Positions 53,091 to 63,147 are shown, counted from the first letter of the stretch. The stretch: DNA of 64,000 nt from Spongilla lacustris (GCA_949361645.1 OX442437.1:1508296-1572295); one strand, 5' to 3'. Numbers and translations: made by a program. Notes: generated from the letters alone by a model not told the origin.

Positions 53091-54527
53091 CAGTGGAAAT
53101 CATGGTACTTGATCCTAAAATTTTTCTTCATATGAATTGTGCTTACTTGAATTTATTTTGATTGATATGCACAGAAATGAAAATCTGACAACGCACGTCT
53201 GTTACATAAGTATTTGCCAATATGCCTTCATAAATAGTACGCATCACGTGACTTTTTGGTTTCACTATGCTCTTTGGTAGTAAACAAATTACCATGTGAA
53301 GTTTTAGGTGAATTTCTCCCTCGATTGCTTATGGATTGTTACGAATCGTGGCATATAAGAAGAGAGGGCGTTCCCCCATCGTTTGCTCGAGTTGGATTTT
53401 TAGTCCGGTAAAAGGAAGCGGCGTTTTCGATACAGACGCCATGTTTTATATGGTTTTGTGTTAGGTGAGCAACTCCGCTTTGCGCCATTTCTATGACTCA
53501 GAAATTTACGAGAAAGAGTACACTCAGTACTTAATCGCTGGAGATCTATTTTGCTGTGCCAATGCGCAGTGTATTGCTAACAAAATGCCTTCAAAGAAAT
53601 CTGGCCTAAAAACGTAGCCATTTTGCAATGAATGACATTAAAATAGTTACGTTATTGAAGTTATCCTCTGTTTATTCGATTATGGCTGAGGGCGTTGGTT
53701 GTGTTGTTGACAAGGAAAACAGTTCATTACAAGCCAAATCACTCATCGCTTGCCGTGAAAGGCTAGTCCTGACCTCAGCTCGTGGCCGGGTCTCCCCTTG
53801 GAAATTTCCATTTTCCACAAAGTGGTTTCCATGCAGACGCTGCTGCTTGGCTAGCCTTTGTCGGTAAGCGGTGAGTGGTTTGGCCCTGAAATGAACCGTT
53901 TTACTTGTCAACAACACAACCAACGTCCTCAGCCATAATCGAATAAACAGAGGATAACTTCAATAACGTAACTATTTTAATGTCATTCATTGCAAATGGC
54001 TACGTTTTTAAGCCAGATTTCTTTGAAGGCATTTTTTTAGCGATACACTGCGCATCGGCACAGCAAAATGGAGCTCCAACGATAAAGTACTGAGTTTATT
54101 ACTCTCTCGTAAAGTTCTGAGTCAAAGAAATGGCGCAAAGCGAAGTTGCTCACCTAACACAAAGCCATATAAAACATGGTGCCTGTATCGAAAACACCGT
54201 TCCCTTTTACCGGACTAAAAATCCAACTCGACCAAACGATGGGGAAACGCCCTCTCTTCTTACATGCCACGATTCGTAACAATCCATAAGCAATCGAGGG
54301 AGAAATTCACCAAAAACTTTAAATGGTAATTTGTTTACTACCAAAAAGCATAGTGAAACCAAAAAGTCACGTGATGAGTTCTATTTATGAAGGCATATTG
54401 GCCAATGCTTATGTAACAAACGTGCGTTGTCAGATTTCCATTTCTGTGCATATCAATCAAAATAAATTCAAGTAAGCACAATTCATATGAAGAAAAATTT
54501 TAGGATCAAGTACCACGATTTCCACTG
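53091..54527. mobile_element. 1437-bp foldback DNA element, TA target, nested in the gypsy element
   Basis: Termini CAGTGGAAATC(A/G)TGGTACT are inverted and flanked by TA (53089-53090 and 54528-54529), as in Tc1/mariner elements. Each arm is about 675 bp and nearly identical to the other; the loop is about 85 bp (53769-53853). It has no transposase: ORFs of about 80 codons read through the arms. Boundaries are confirmed because removing it with one TA keeps the retrotransposon frame open. Confidence 0.93.
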
Positions 54528-54529
54528 TA

Positions 54530-57500
54530 TCCTTCTCTAGCGGTGCCAGCTATCGCGTGCACGGATTAATTGGCGCTATACCCCTACAACTCCTGGTAGA
54601 CACTGGGGCTGCTGTATCCCTACTGAGTACGGATGTCTGGAAAAGGATAAGCACTACGGACTCGCCTATTGTGCTTCAACAATGGACGGGAAAAAAGCTT
54701 GTTGGTGTTAATGGCGCCCCACTGTCTGTCAAAGGATGTGTGCATGCTCATGTGTCTATTGGGAGTATTCCGTTTGAGGGGACCTTCATTGTATCAGGTG
54801 ACCTTTTGGTTGATGCTATTTTGGGTCTTGATTTTATCGAACGTCATCATTGTGTGATTGATTGTGAAAACAAAGTGCTCAAATTCCCACTCGTAAACCT
54901 TTCTGTAGGTCTGCAGAACGATGGCAATGCAGTGGAGAGCCAGCAATCAGGGACTGTGCGTTTCGTTACAACCCAGAAAGTAATTGTTCCACCGGAAAGC
55001 GAGATGGAAATCATGCTGAAGGCTATTGATGGTAAAGATTCAATCGCAGGTGTATGGATGGTGGAAAACAATCCAAAGATGCCACATGGTGTCATAGTCG
55101 CCAGAGCTATTGTATGTCCCAACAATGGGCTAATTCCTGTTCGCATCCTTAATCCTCGAGATTGTAGCATTCTTTTGAAGAAAGGGGCGGAGCTAGCCAT
55201 GATGGAACGTGTTGAGTTTGATTCGATATCAAATGTCTCAACAGTGAACATGTCGGGAGAGGTGTTGCCAGCAGACCAGGAAGTCCTCTGGTCATTGGTG
55301 TCCAAGGTGGGGGAACATGTCAGTGCAGTCGAGAAGGAGCGAATGTTTGCATTGTTACAGGAATATGCTGATGTTTTTTCTTTTGCAAGCAGTGATCTAG
55401 GTCGTACGTCTGTTTTGCAACATCGCATCGATACAGGCAATGCAGCTCCAGTTCACCTTCCTCCCCGACGAGTTCCCCAAGCGCGTAGAGAGGAAGTGCG
55501 TCGTCTCTTACAGGAAATGCTTCATAGCGGGGTTGTCGAACCCTCGGAAGGACCTTGGTCTTCTCCAATCATCTTAGCAAAGAAGAAAGATGGGTCCCTA
55601 CGATTTTGTGTGGACTATAGAAAAGTGAACGCGATCACCAGGAAGGACGCCTACCCTCTCCCTCGTGTTGACGACACACTGGATATGCTAGGCGGATCAA
55701 AGTTTTTCAGTACCTTGGATCTGGCGAGCGGATATTGGCAGGTGGAAGTGGCCCCTGAAGACAGAGCAAAGACGGCATTTACGACCTCAGAAGGGCTCTA
55801 TCAGTTCAAGGTAATGCCCTTTGGCCTCTGTAATGCCCCTGCCACCTTTCAGCGTTTGATGGATCGCGTACTGGGTGGCCTTAAATGGTCCAGCTGTTTG
55901 GTGTACTTTGATGATATTATTATCGTAGGAAGTACATTTGACGACCATTTACGCAACATTGGCAGTGTGTTGATGCGGCTTAGGGGGGCGGGGCTGAAGC
56001 TCAAGCCAGCCAAATGTAATTTTTGCCAACAGCAGGTGTCATTCTTGGGGCATGTAGTGTCCAGCAGGGGGATTTCTACTGATCCAAGCAAGACAGAGGT
56101 GATCTCGAAGTGGCCTACTCCGCAGTCAAAGCGTGAGCTTCAGCAATTCCTCGGATTGGCAAACTACTATAGAAGATTTATTAAACATTTTGCCGATATT
56201 GCAAAGCCACTGCACAGATTAACGGAAAAGAACGCCACCTTTGAATGGACTGAGACCTGCCAGCTAGCCTTTGACAAACTGCGTAAGTGTTTAATGTCCT
56301 CCCCTGTGCTGGCATATCCAGACTACTCGAAGCAGTTCGTATTGGACACAGATGCTAGCGATTGCGGAATCGGAGCAGTATTATCGCAAGTTAATGATGA
56401 TCAGTCTGAGTGTGTGATTGCCTATGCAAGTCGTTCTCTTAGCAGACAGGAGCGGCGGTACTGTGTGACCCGTAGAGAACTGCTGGCAATCGTTGAGTTT
56501 GTCCAGCACTTTCGCCAGTATCTCCTCGGTCGACAGTTCACCCTGAGAACAGACCATGGATCTCTCGTCTGGATAAGAAACTTTAAGGAGCCGGAAGGAC
56601 AGGTCGCCCGCTGGTTGGAGAGACTGGCTGAGTACGACTTTGCTGTGGTTCATAGACGGGGCTCTCAACATAGCAATGCTGACGCCCTGTCGCGACTTCC
56701 CTGCAGGCAATGCGGTCGCAGTGATGAAACACAGGAAGAGGTGGCAGCTGAAACCGGACCCATCACCGCCGGAGCTGTATCGGTGTTACCGTTTCAAACC
56801 CATACCCCAGAGGAGATGACTCGTTTGCAAATGGAGGACCCTATTGTCGGGCCTGTGTACCAAGCAGTAAAAAACGGAAAACTGCCATCCCACGATGAGC
56901 TAAGTATTTTGGGAAGGGAAAGTAAATTGATTTTGCAACAATGGGAATGTTTGCTCATAAAAGACGACATGTTGTGGAGAAAACAGTTGGAAGGTAGAGA
57001 TGTGCTCCAGTTAATTGTACCCTATAGTCTTCATCCAACTGTGTTGAAAGATATCCACGAAGGGGCTGCAGGGGGGCATTTGGGGGAAAGGAAGATGTTA
57101 GGACGACTGAAGGAGCGTTTTTACTGGCCAGGGTGTAGTGAAGGAGTAAGAGAGTGGTGTAGGGCATGTGCTAGATGTGCAATGCGGAAGTCACCCGCCC
57201 CTAAAAATAGGGCAAAATTGCAGTCTTTGCGAGCTGGCTACCCAATGCAGATTGTCTGCGTAGACATAATGGGCCCACTGCCAATTACTGACAAAGGAAG
57301 TAAATACGTTTTAGTGGCTGCAGATTGCTTCACTAAGTGGGTCGAGGCCTATGGAATCCCGAACCAAGAGGCGGGAACTGTGGCAGTAAAATTAGTGGAT
57401 GAGATGTTTTGTCGTTTTTCCCCTCCGGAGCAGGTTCACTCGGATCAAGGTCGACAATTTGAATCGGAGCTTCTTAAAGAGATCTGCAGTCTACTACAAA

Positions 57501-57685
57501 TCAAGAAAACACACACCACTCCGTACAGACCCCAAGGAAACGGCATGGTTGAGCGCTTCAACCGTACACTCCTCGACATGTTGGCCACTACAGTTAACGA
57601 TCACCCAGCTGACTGGGAAGTGTATATCCGTTTGCGTACAATACGAGTATTCACTCATCTACAGGTTATAGTCCTTTCTTTTTAA
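54530..57685 (+). pseudogene. pol: pol: protease, reverse transcriptase, RNase H, integrase (frameshifted)
   Basis: Counting from 54557, the aspartic protease motif LLVDTGAAVSLL lies near residue 12; RT starts about 335 (ILAKKKDGSLRFCVDYRKVN) with catalytic YFDDIIIVG near 448; RNase H has FVLDTDASDCGIGAVLS near 593 with its Glu in ELLAIVEF and Asp in RTDHGSL; the integrase HHCC zinc finger spans about 834-876 and the catalytic Asp residues are in VDIMGPLP (about 900) and HSDQGRQF (about 961), with Glu in MVERFNR. All catalytic residues are intact. The frame has no ATG start of its own, being joined to gag. A single missing base near 57630, shortly after the integrase Glu, shifts the frame and ends it at 57685. 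The enzymes would copy the RNA and insert the cDNA. No chromodomain seen. Confidence 0.93.
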
Positions 57686-58386
57686 TGATGGGCCGTCAGG
57701 CGAGCATCCCTATTGACCTTATGTTTCCCGTAAATAAAGAGCAGGAAAAGGAAGTCCCTGCATATGTGCATCAGCTGCGGGAGGGACTTCAGAGCGCCTA
57801 CGCCCTTGTGAGAGAACAATGTGAGACGGAGCACCAGAGGCAGAAAGCTATATATGACAAGAAGGCTCATGGCAGACCTTATGAAAAAGGTGATCTGGTT
57901 TGGTTGTTCTCTCCTGCAGTTCCCCGTGGACACAGCAGGAAACTCCACCACCCTTGGAAAGGACCATTTGTAGTGGTCGATAAGATCGGGATCACCACGT
58001 ACAAGATCAAGCCAAGCAGGAATAGCGGGAAATGTCAAATTATACATTTTGACAGGTTGAAACCCTGTGCACCCAACACTCTGGAGGCGGAGATACCACC
58101 GCCTACATCAAACAGAAAGAAGTTGACGGCAAGGAACTCGTTGCCAGACGTCCCACCTGCAAGTCATTCAGATCAATCAGCATACACGTACCAACGTGCA
58201 GACGACGCCCTCTTTACGGATGATGAAGATGATGAACTGCCTGATGCCATGAATGAAAATCAAGAGGAGGTACAAGGGCCTGGACCACAAAACCCGGTCC
58301 CAGCAGAGCTAACAGCAGACGAGAGACGCTACCCAGCAAGGCAACGCCGACCCCCAGATCGTTACGGACCGTACCTCGAACATTAG
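57640..58386 (+). pseudogene. pol: Integrase C-terminal part with GPF module, in the shifted frame
   Basis: The other frame continues the integrase (MMGRQASIPIDLMFPVN, AYALVREQ...QRQKAIYDKKAHG) and contains the GPY/F-type module WKGPFVVVDKIGITTYKI, then an acidic tail (FTDDEDDELPD) and the ending RYPARQRRPPDRYGP, typical of gypsy polyprotein C-termini. It ends at TAG 58384-58386, just before the PPT. The ATG at 57685 is internal and unlikely to be a real start. Confidence 0.85.
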
Positions 58387-58400
58387 AGAAGAAGGGGGAG
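58385..58400 (+). other. Polypurine tract
   Basis: AGAGAAGAAGGGGGAG, overlapping the stop codon, three bases before the 3' LTR. It would prime plus-strand synthesis. Confidence 0.85.
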
Positions 58401-58403
58401 CAG

Positions 58404-58546
58404 TGTAACGAGCTGCATGCGCTTGCGCAGAAAGACCTTCAGTGTCGTGTGACATTTAATATATAAAGTACCTATTTACAGTTGTAACGCGTGATTGCAA
58501 GTGCTATTAACTGCTGTCACTATATCGTACCTGTTGGTCACTTACA
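58404..58546 (+). repeat. 3' LTR (143 bp)
   Basis: Identical to the 5' LTR except for lacking 11 bp. The TATATAAAG box is retained at about 58460, directed toward the flanking HIRAN start and ankyrin promoter. TCGT at 58547-58550 is the TSD. Confidence 0.95.
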
Positions 58547-58731
58547 TCGTGGAACATGACCGACCGCGCCGTTACTGAGCCCCGTTGTACGCACACTGCA
58601 TGCCTGTCATGTACATTGCCTCGTTCTATACAGACAGCAAGTATCTCTCCAACAATCGGGTGCCACACCGCCTTGTAAATATGATGGCCGCGAATAACGC
58701 TGTCGAAGTCAGCCGTAGACATAAAGCACAT
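58547..58731 (-). pseudogene. HIRAN-type domain, N-terminal part (split by Ty3/gypsy)
   Basis: From the ATG at 58731 (or MST at 58722) the minus strand encodes FDSVIRGHHIYKAVWHPIVG followed by E.L....E.GN.HD.HAV, the hallmark of HIRAN-like domains (G.HVYK..W.P..GE.L...RE.GN.HD..AV). The frame meets the 3' LTR at 58546 and resumes at 52016 beyond the element. HIRAN domains, first described in Rad5/HLTF, bind DNA ends; short stand-alone versions are numerous in marine invertebrates. Function here is unknown and the retrotransposon breaks the gene. It shares the 58732-59010 region with the divergent ankyrin gene. Confidence 0.6.
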
Positions 58732-58826
58732 TCATACAAGTTCAAACCATGGTGCGCGATGCGGACCCGTACCGTGATTTAATTTCACATATGGTTAGTG
58801 ACTAATGTTAATTACAGCATCCTTCG

Positions 58827-58850
58827 TTTCGCGCCCAAACGGGCGCGAAA
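58827..58850. promoter_or_regulatory. Palindromic E2F-like site in a divergent promoter
   Basis: TTTCGCGCCC and GGGCGCGAAA face each other across AAAC. Each half matches the E2F consensus TTTSGCGC. It sits between the HIRAN start (58731, minus) and the ankyrin start (59011, plus), as expected of a shared promoter controlled by the cell cycle. Inferred from motif and position only. Confidence 0.5.
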
Positions 58851-59010
58851 AACGGTGCTCCAAGAACGCAGCTATTTCACAAGAAAGCTTTGTACAAAAA
58901 ATCCATCACTCATGCGTGGCATCGAAATATGTTGTGTGTATCTCTTGACGCGCTCACTTCTCAGTAATCGTTGGCCGAACAAGAAATGAGCGGGTTGTGA
59001 ACTCGATGCC

Positions 59011-62000
59011 ATGAATGACAGCACGACGAACGCAGAAATAAAGGTATGCATTTGAATAAAATATGTTCACGTTCATAGATGATAGAGTAACTCATGTTAC
59101 AAAGGATTCTTCATGAAGGTCCAATACAGGCTTGATTCGGAAAGCAAGAAGGAGAGCGCAAAGGCTTACTACGATCAAAAATCGAGAACTGATTTAGCCT
59201 TCAAACAAGATCAATATCAGGCAAATCAAAAGGCCAAGAGAGATATCTCAAGGATAAACAGCTTCAGGAAAAGAAATCCTATGAGGTAGGAGTATACCGT
59301 TTGGGTGCAATATGTCAACAATTTACTCACGCGCAAGGGACCGGTTTATCGTGTGCGTGTGTTCTTGCGAGTCGTCTGCGAGTTACATGTACATGTAGAT
59401 AGCACAACTCACACGAAACGAATAACGCCCACAATATGTACCATGTGCTTGAATAATTAATGCTTTTTAAAAATTTGCTCTGCACGTTACAGGACAGCTT
59501 TGTTCTTGACATGGCCACAAACAATGCTGCTCTGAGGAAGGTATGTTGTATTCATTCAAATGTGTGTGTCTGCCAGATGTGAGCTGTTCTTGGCCATTGT
59601 TATTAGGTGGAGATGGAGAAGAGGAAAGGGAACACCATCCCACTAGGATGAGGGGTAGATCACTCTGGTATGTGTAGGTTTGTGTGTGCCATGTCTCATG
59701 GATATGTTGCATGACGAGGGGTGTACTGCTTATCTGTGCGATGTTGTGCTAGCTGTGCTAGCTACCCCCATCCCCTTTCCTCCTGTCTCATCTTCTTTTC
59801 TCCCCTTCTCTTCTCTCCTTCCTTCCTCTTCTCACTTCCCCTTCTCTCCCCATCCTCTTCTCCCTCCCCCTCCTCTCTCCTCTCCCCCTTCTCTTCTCCC
59901 TTCCCCCTCTCTCCATTCTTTTCTTCCTTCCCCTCCTCTACCCATTCTCTTCTCCCTTCCCTCTCCCTTCCCTCTCCCTCCCCTTCCCCTCTCAGCTCCC
60001 TTTCCCTCCTCTCTCCATTCTCTTCTTCCTTCCCCTCCTCCCCTATTCTCTTCTCCCTCCCCTTCCCCTCCTCCCCTATTCTCTTCTCCCTCCCCTTCCT
60101 CTCCCCTCCCCTCTCTCCCCTTCCCCTCCTCTCTCCTCTCCCCCTCTTCTCCCTTTCCCTCCTTTCGCCTCTCCCCTGTCCTTTTCTCTCTCCTCTCCTC
60201 TTCCACTTCTCTTCCCCCTCCTTCATTTCCTTCTCCACCTATTTGCCCCAACATAGCTGGATACAAGGATACAGTTTGGCCATGATGGTAGAACTATTCT
60301 GTGTTGTACTCAGTGGTGGTCCTTTTGCCTATACCACATATGAAAATGGCAAGCAATCTGGTAAGCATCTTTGGTTTGAATGGGCAATTGCTTTAATCAT
60401 ATATACTCGATTAATCCTGATGCCTTGGCTACTGGCTTTGAAGAACGTATCAGTACCTTTGAACAGTGAACAGATGAGGGCTTTGAATCATGTGAGGATA
60501 GTTGTGATGGAGATTCTTGTGTATGACATGCGACCAAGGGTGTGTGTTATATGCTTTGGTTGGAGCCATGGGAAGGGCATTTATGGTTTGATCTCACATT
60601 ATATTTTGTTACTTCACTACTAATGCCTCCTTTCCTACGCTACTACTTTGTTTAGGGATCCCCTCGCCTTCCAGTCACATGCCAATTCAGAGACGTTAAC
60701 TGTGTAAAAGAAATTGTTTGAGTGTGATGTGATTTAATGATGATAGCAAGTGAGCAGATCAAACTGTCTTATTCTATTATACTGCTGTGATGTACATGTA
60801 TGTGATGCAATAGGTGGTATTCCAAGGTTACACTTCATTATTTGTTTGCTCTCGTGCATGCAATGTATCAGTATACATGTAGGAGAAAAAAAAGAAGTGA
60901 AACAAGATATAAAAATTTAATTAAAATAAAATTGGTGATGTAGGATTTGTAACACAGCAATTGAGTAAAAAGTAAGGAAACAAGAAATTACGGATATTAT
61001 GCATTCATTAAATTATAAATATTACATACCTACATTTAGCAAAAATTTCAAGCAGGTATATTTGCTAAATAATGTAGGTCTGTAATATTTATAATTTAAT
61101 GAATGCATAATATCCGTAATTTCTTGTTTCCTTACTTTTTACTCAATTGCTGTGTTACAAATCCTACATCACCTATTTTATTTTAATTAAATTTTTATAT
61201 CTTGTGCAATATGATACCACACACGTCTTGATTTACTGTTGCTAGGCTACACACGTAATATAAGCAGCTGCAGAGACGTCAGGCAGTTCTAATTCAGCAA
61301 ATGTGACCAAGCCAATAAAAACGGCTCGTTAACAAAGAGAGCTCTCAGTTTAAGATATCCGAAGAATAAAGGTAGGCCTATCAATAAAATTAAAAAGAGG
61401 CCTATATATTCAACGAGCGGGGGGGGGGGGGGGGTGTCCGCGTTAAACTGTGTGCAAAAAAAATATTTTGGACAAAAGGGCCCCTGTATCCGCCCCTGGG
61501 AATCTAAGCATTGGAACGAATACACCATAGATTATTTAGATACACTAAGCAACATATTACTGAACACTCCTGGCAGAGAAAAAAATTAGGGAAACAAGTA
61601 CTTCTCTATCGAGAAAGTGATTGGTGGGATGTAGGATTGGTGGTGCAAAAAGCAAGGAAACAAGGTACAGTATGTTAAAGTGAGGTTTGGTAGGATCCTA
61701 CAACTATAACTGACCTACATTTGCAAATAGGCTTCTTTGTTTGCAAATTCAGGACTGTGAATTGTAGGATCCTACCAAACCACACATTAACACACTGTAC
61801 CTTGTTTCCTTGCTTTTTGCACCACCAATCCTACATCCCACCAATCACTTTCTCGATAGAGAAGTTTTGATTTACTTGTGTAATTATGCACGCATGCGTG
61901 CATGTAATGGTATAGTCCTCTTTGCATGAAAGATCGGAAGTACGATAAACGTCACGTCTGGAGTAAAAACCACAGCGGTTGCCTAGAGACATTGTGTCAC

Positions 62001-62938
62001 GTCCGCGGACCTTTGCGTAATAAAATGGCAACGCTCGAGACATTGATCCTTCGGCCGATCCAGTTCCTGATCAAACTATGCTGCCAACAGCGAGTCTGAC
62101 ATACCCGGAGCCTTTTTAAAGCCTAAAAGGCTCCGGGTATGTCAGACTCGGTCAAGCTTACTGTTGGCAGCATAGTTTGACCAGGAACTGGATCGGCCGA
62201 ACGATCACTGTCCGAGCGGGAAGGAATGACTACGAGCGTTGCCATTTTATTACGCAAAGGTCCGCGAACGTGACAGTGTCTCTAGGCGGCTTTTACTCCG
62301 GACGTGACGATATCGTACTTCCGATCTTTCATGCAAGGGGTCCATTTGGTTGCATTGTCGAGTTAACGTTTAATGGCGTCCGTAAGTTTTCTATCTACTA
62401 GTACGTAGAAAATCGTGAAAGCGTATGTATCTATTGTGTAAGAAATCAACGAGTACTAACTAGCCGTCACACGTGTGCGTCATCCCGTGCCGCTAGAAAC
62501 GGCTGAGTTACCTATTAGTATAGGCGTATTGGCGGAAGGTCGGGTATCAAGCCTATACCTGGATTTGTACCCATCTGATAGCATATGTGGGCTATTATCA
62601 CAAATAGCCCACTTACGCTATCAGCAGATGGATTATAGGCTTGATACCCGACCTTCCGCCAATACGCGAAAGTCGGGCTACGCCCAACTAGTAACATAGG
62701 AAAGCCTCACCTATGTACAGTCCAGCCAGGCCTGTGGTATAAGTTTACATGCATGGTAATACCTGTGTTGTAGGCCTGGTGAGTGTGGCCACCACTGATC
62801 GACAACAGCTCTACCTTACGTACTGTTCCATCTCTGCAGACATTAGAATGGAAGCTCATAAGGGCAGCAAGAGAGGGAAGGACAGAAGAAGTCATTGCAC
62901 TGCTGGACAAGGGGGTGAACATTGATGCTTCAGATCGG
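59011..62938 (+). CDS. Ankyrin-repeat protein, first three exons (continues past the window)
   Basis: Exons 59011-59043 (MNDSTTNAEIK), 59493-59540 (DSFVLDMATNNAALRK) and 62840-62938 all start and end in phase 0 with clear acceptors (gttacag, tctgcag) and donors (gtatgc, gtatgt, gtgaga). Exon 3 encodes TLEWKLIRAAREGRTEEVIA then LLDKGVNIDASD, the start of an ankyrin repeat (AA.EG..E.V..LL.KG..ID..D), a protein-interaction fold; later repeats should lie downstream. Translation could instead begin at the internal ATG at 59511. Intron 2 (3.3 kb) contains a polypyrimidine tract, a stray Ldh_2-like exon and four foldback elements. Exon 3 is the secure part; linkage of exons 1 and 2 is inferred from phase and strand. 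Confidence 0.55.
59113..59289 (+). CDS. Small Lys/Arg-rich ORF
   Basis: A 58-codon frame from ATG to TAG reads MKVQYRLDSESKKESAKAYY, DQKSRTDLAFKQDQYQANQK and AKRDISR. This charged pattern with spaced aromatic residues recalls N-terminal repeats of some Helitron or PIF1-like proteins, but the match is weak. It lies in intron 1 of the ankyrin gene and may be an alternative exon (ATGAG|gtagga could be a donor) or a mobile-element remnant. Confidence 0.3.
   Translation: MKVQYRLDSESKKESAKAYYDQKSRTDLAFKQDQYQANQKAKRDISRINSFRKRNPMR
59762..60240. repeat. 480-bp polypyrimidine tract in the ankyrin intron
   Basis: Almost pure C/T on the plus strand with CCCTTCCCCTCCTCTCC-type units and occasional CCATTCT or CTATTCT. 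Ser/Pro/Leu ORFs on this strand and Glu/Gly/Arg ORFs on the other are artefacts. Such tracts can form H-DNA. Confidence 0.95.
60257..60361 (+). pseudogene. Lone exon resembling an Ldh_2-family (malate/lactate) dehydrogenase
   Basis: Between acceptor ccaacatag and donor TCTG|gtaagc the frame encodes QGYSLAMMVELFCVVLSGGP then FAYTTYENGKQS, matching the (K)GYGLAMLVEILCGVLSGA block of the Ldh_2/MDG-type NAD-dependent dehydrogenases. No neighbouring Ldh_2 exon is recognisable, and the exon phase does not fit the surrounding ankyrin gene. A gene relic or transduced exon is likeliest. Confidence 0.45.
60902..61205. mobile_element. 304-bp near-perfect hairpin MITE
   Basis: ACAAGATATAAAAATTTAAT and the following roughly 140 bp are repeated inverted almost without mismatch around a loop of about 40 bp. 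It contains GTAGGATTTG and GGAAACAAG boxes also present in the hairpin at 61600. Confidence 0.92.
61419..61495. mobile_element. End of a hAT-like element with poly-G
   Basis: Sixteen G (61419-61434) precede GGGCCCCTGTATCCGCCCCTGG, which resembles the right terminus of the CAGGGGC-type element at 44739-46078. The left end was not located. Confidence 0.4.
61600..61865. mobile_element. 266-bp hairpin MITE, related to 60902-61205
   Basis: ACTTCTCTATCGAGAAAGTG at both ends in inverted orientation; arms of about 110 bp include GGTGGTGCAAAAAGCAAGGA and TTTGGTAGGATCCTAC. The GTAGGAT and GGAAACAAG boxes are shared with its neighbour, though the ends differ. Confidence 0.9.
61918..62340. mobile_element. 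About 420-bp foldback MITE, second copy of the 41261-41761 family
   Basis: Inner arms match the copy at 41 kb (TGAAAGATCGGAAGTACGAT, GCGGACCTTTGCGTAATAAA, TGGATCGGCCGAA), and this copy keeps the AGTCTGACATACCCGGAGCC segment on both arms. The outer CAGACCCAATGC ends are missing. Confidence 0.85.
62525..62666. mobile_element. 142-bp hairpin MITE
   Basis: Perfect arms CGTATTGGCGGAAGGTCGGG continuing TATCAAGCCTAT, with a second inner hairpin around TGGGCTATT...AATAGCCCA. An isolated arm of the same family lies at 18338-18402. Confidence 0.9.
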
Positions 62939-63125
62939 GTGAGACAGGTGATGGGATGATAGGGTGATATGTGAGGGATAGTGGGAGGTGTGAACCTACC
63001 TGTATGGATGTACTACATTATTGCCCAGTAAATCAAATATGTGGATAGTTATGTTGGACCTCATGATCCCCCTACACATGTAGCACATAATATCCACTAC
63101 ATAAACTTAACAGTACCATCTAGGA

Positions 63126-63147
63126 GGGGGGGGGGGGGGGGGGGGGG
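63126..63147. repeat. Poly-G tract (22 G)
   Basis: Uninterrupted G run in the intron after ankyrin exon 3. No further gene or repeat could be supported from 63150 to 64000. Confidence 0.95.

Larger units (their letters stand above)
52017..58546 (+). mobile_element. Ty3/gypsy LTR retrotransposon, nearly complete
   Basis: Short LTRs (52017-52170 and 58404-58546) begin TGTAAC and end TTACA and are flanked by the 4-bp duplication TCGT. Order inside: PBS, gag, protease, RT, RNase H, integrase with GPF module, PPT. No envelope gene. The LTRs are identical except for an 11-bp indel, so insertion is recent. It is disabled by a 1437-bp DNA transposon at the gag-protease junction and by a one-base frameshift in integrase. 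Confidence 0.97.

Noticed and set aside
53628..53923. Two ORFs of about 80 codons in the nested foldback
   Set aside because: They span arm and loop in opposite orientation and match no transposase.
57685..58386. Separate gene starting at the ATG at 57685
   Set aside because: It is the C-terminal continuation of integrase in a shifted frame, not an independent gene.
59680..60285. Long Ser/Pro/Leu-rich and Glu/Gly/Arg-rich ORFs
   Set aside because: Read-through of a polypyrimidine tract; only the Ldh_2-like exon at its end has real protein character.
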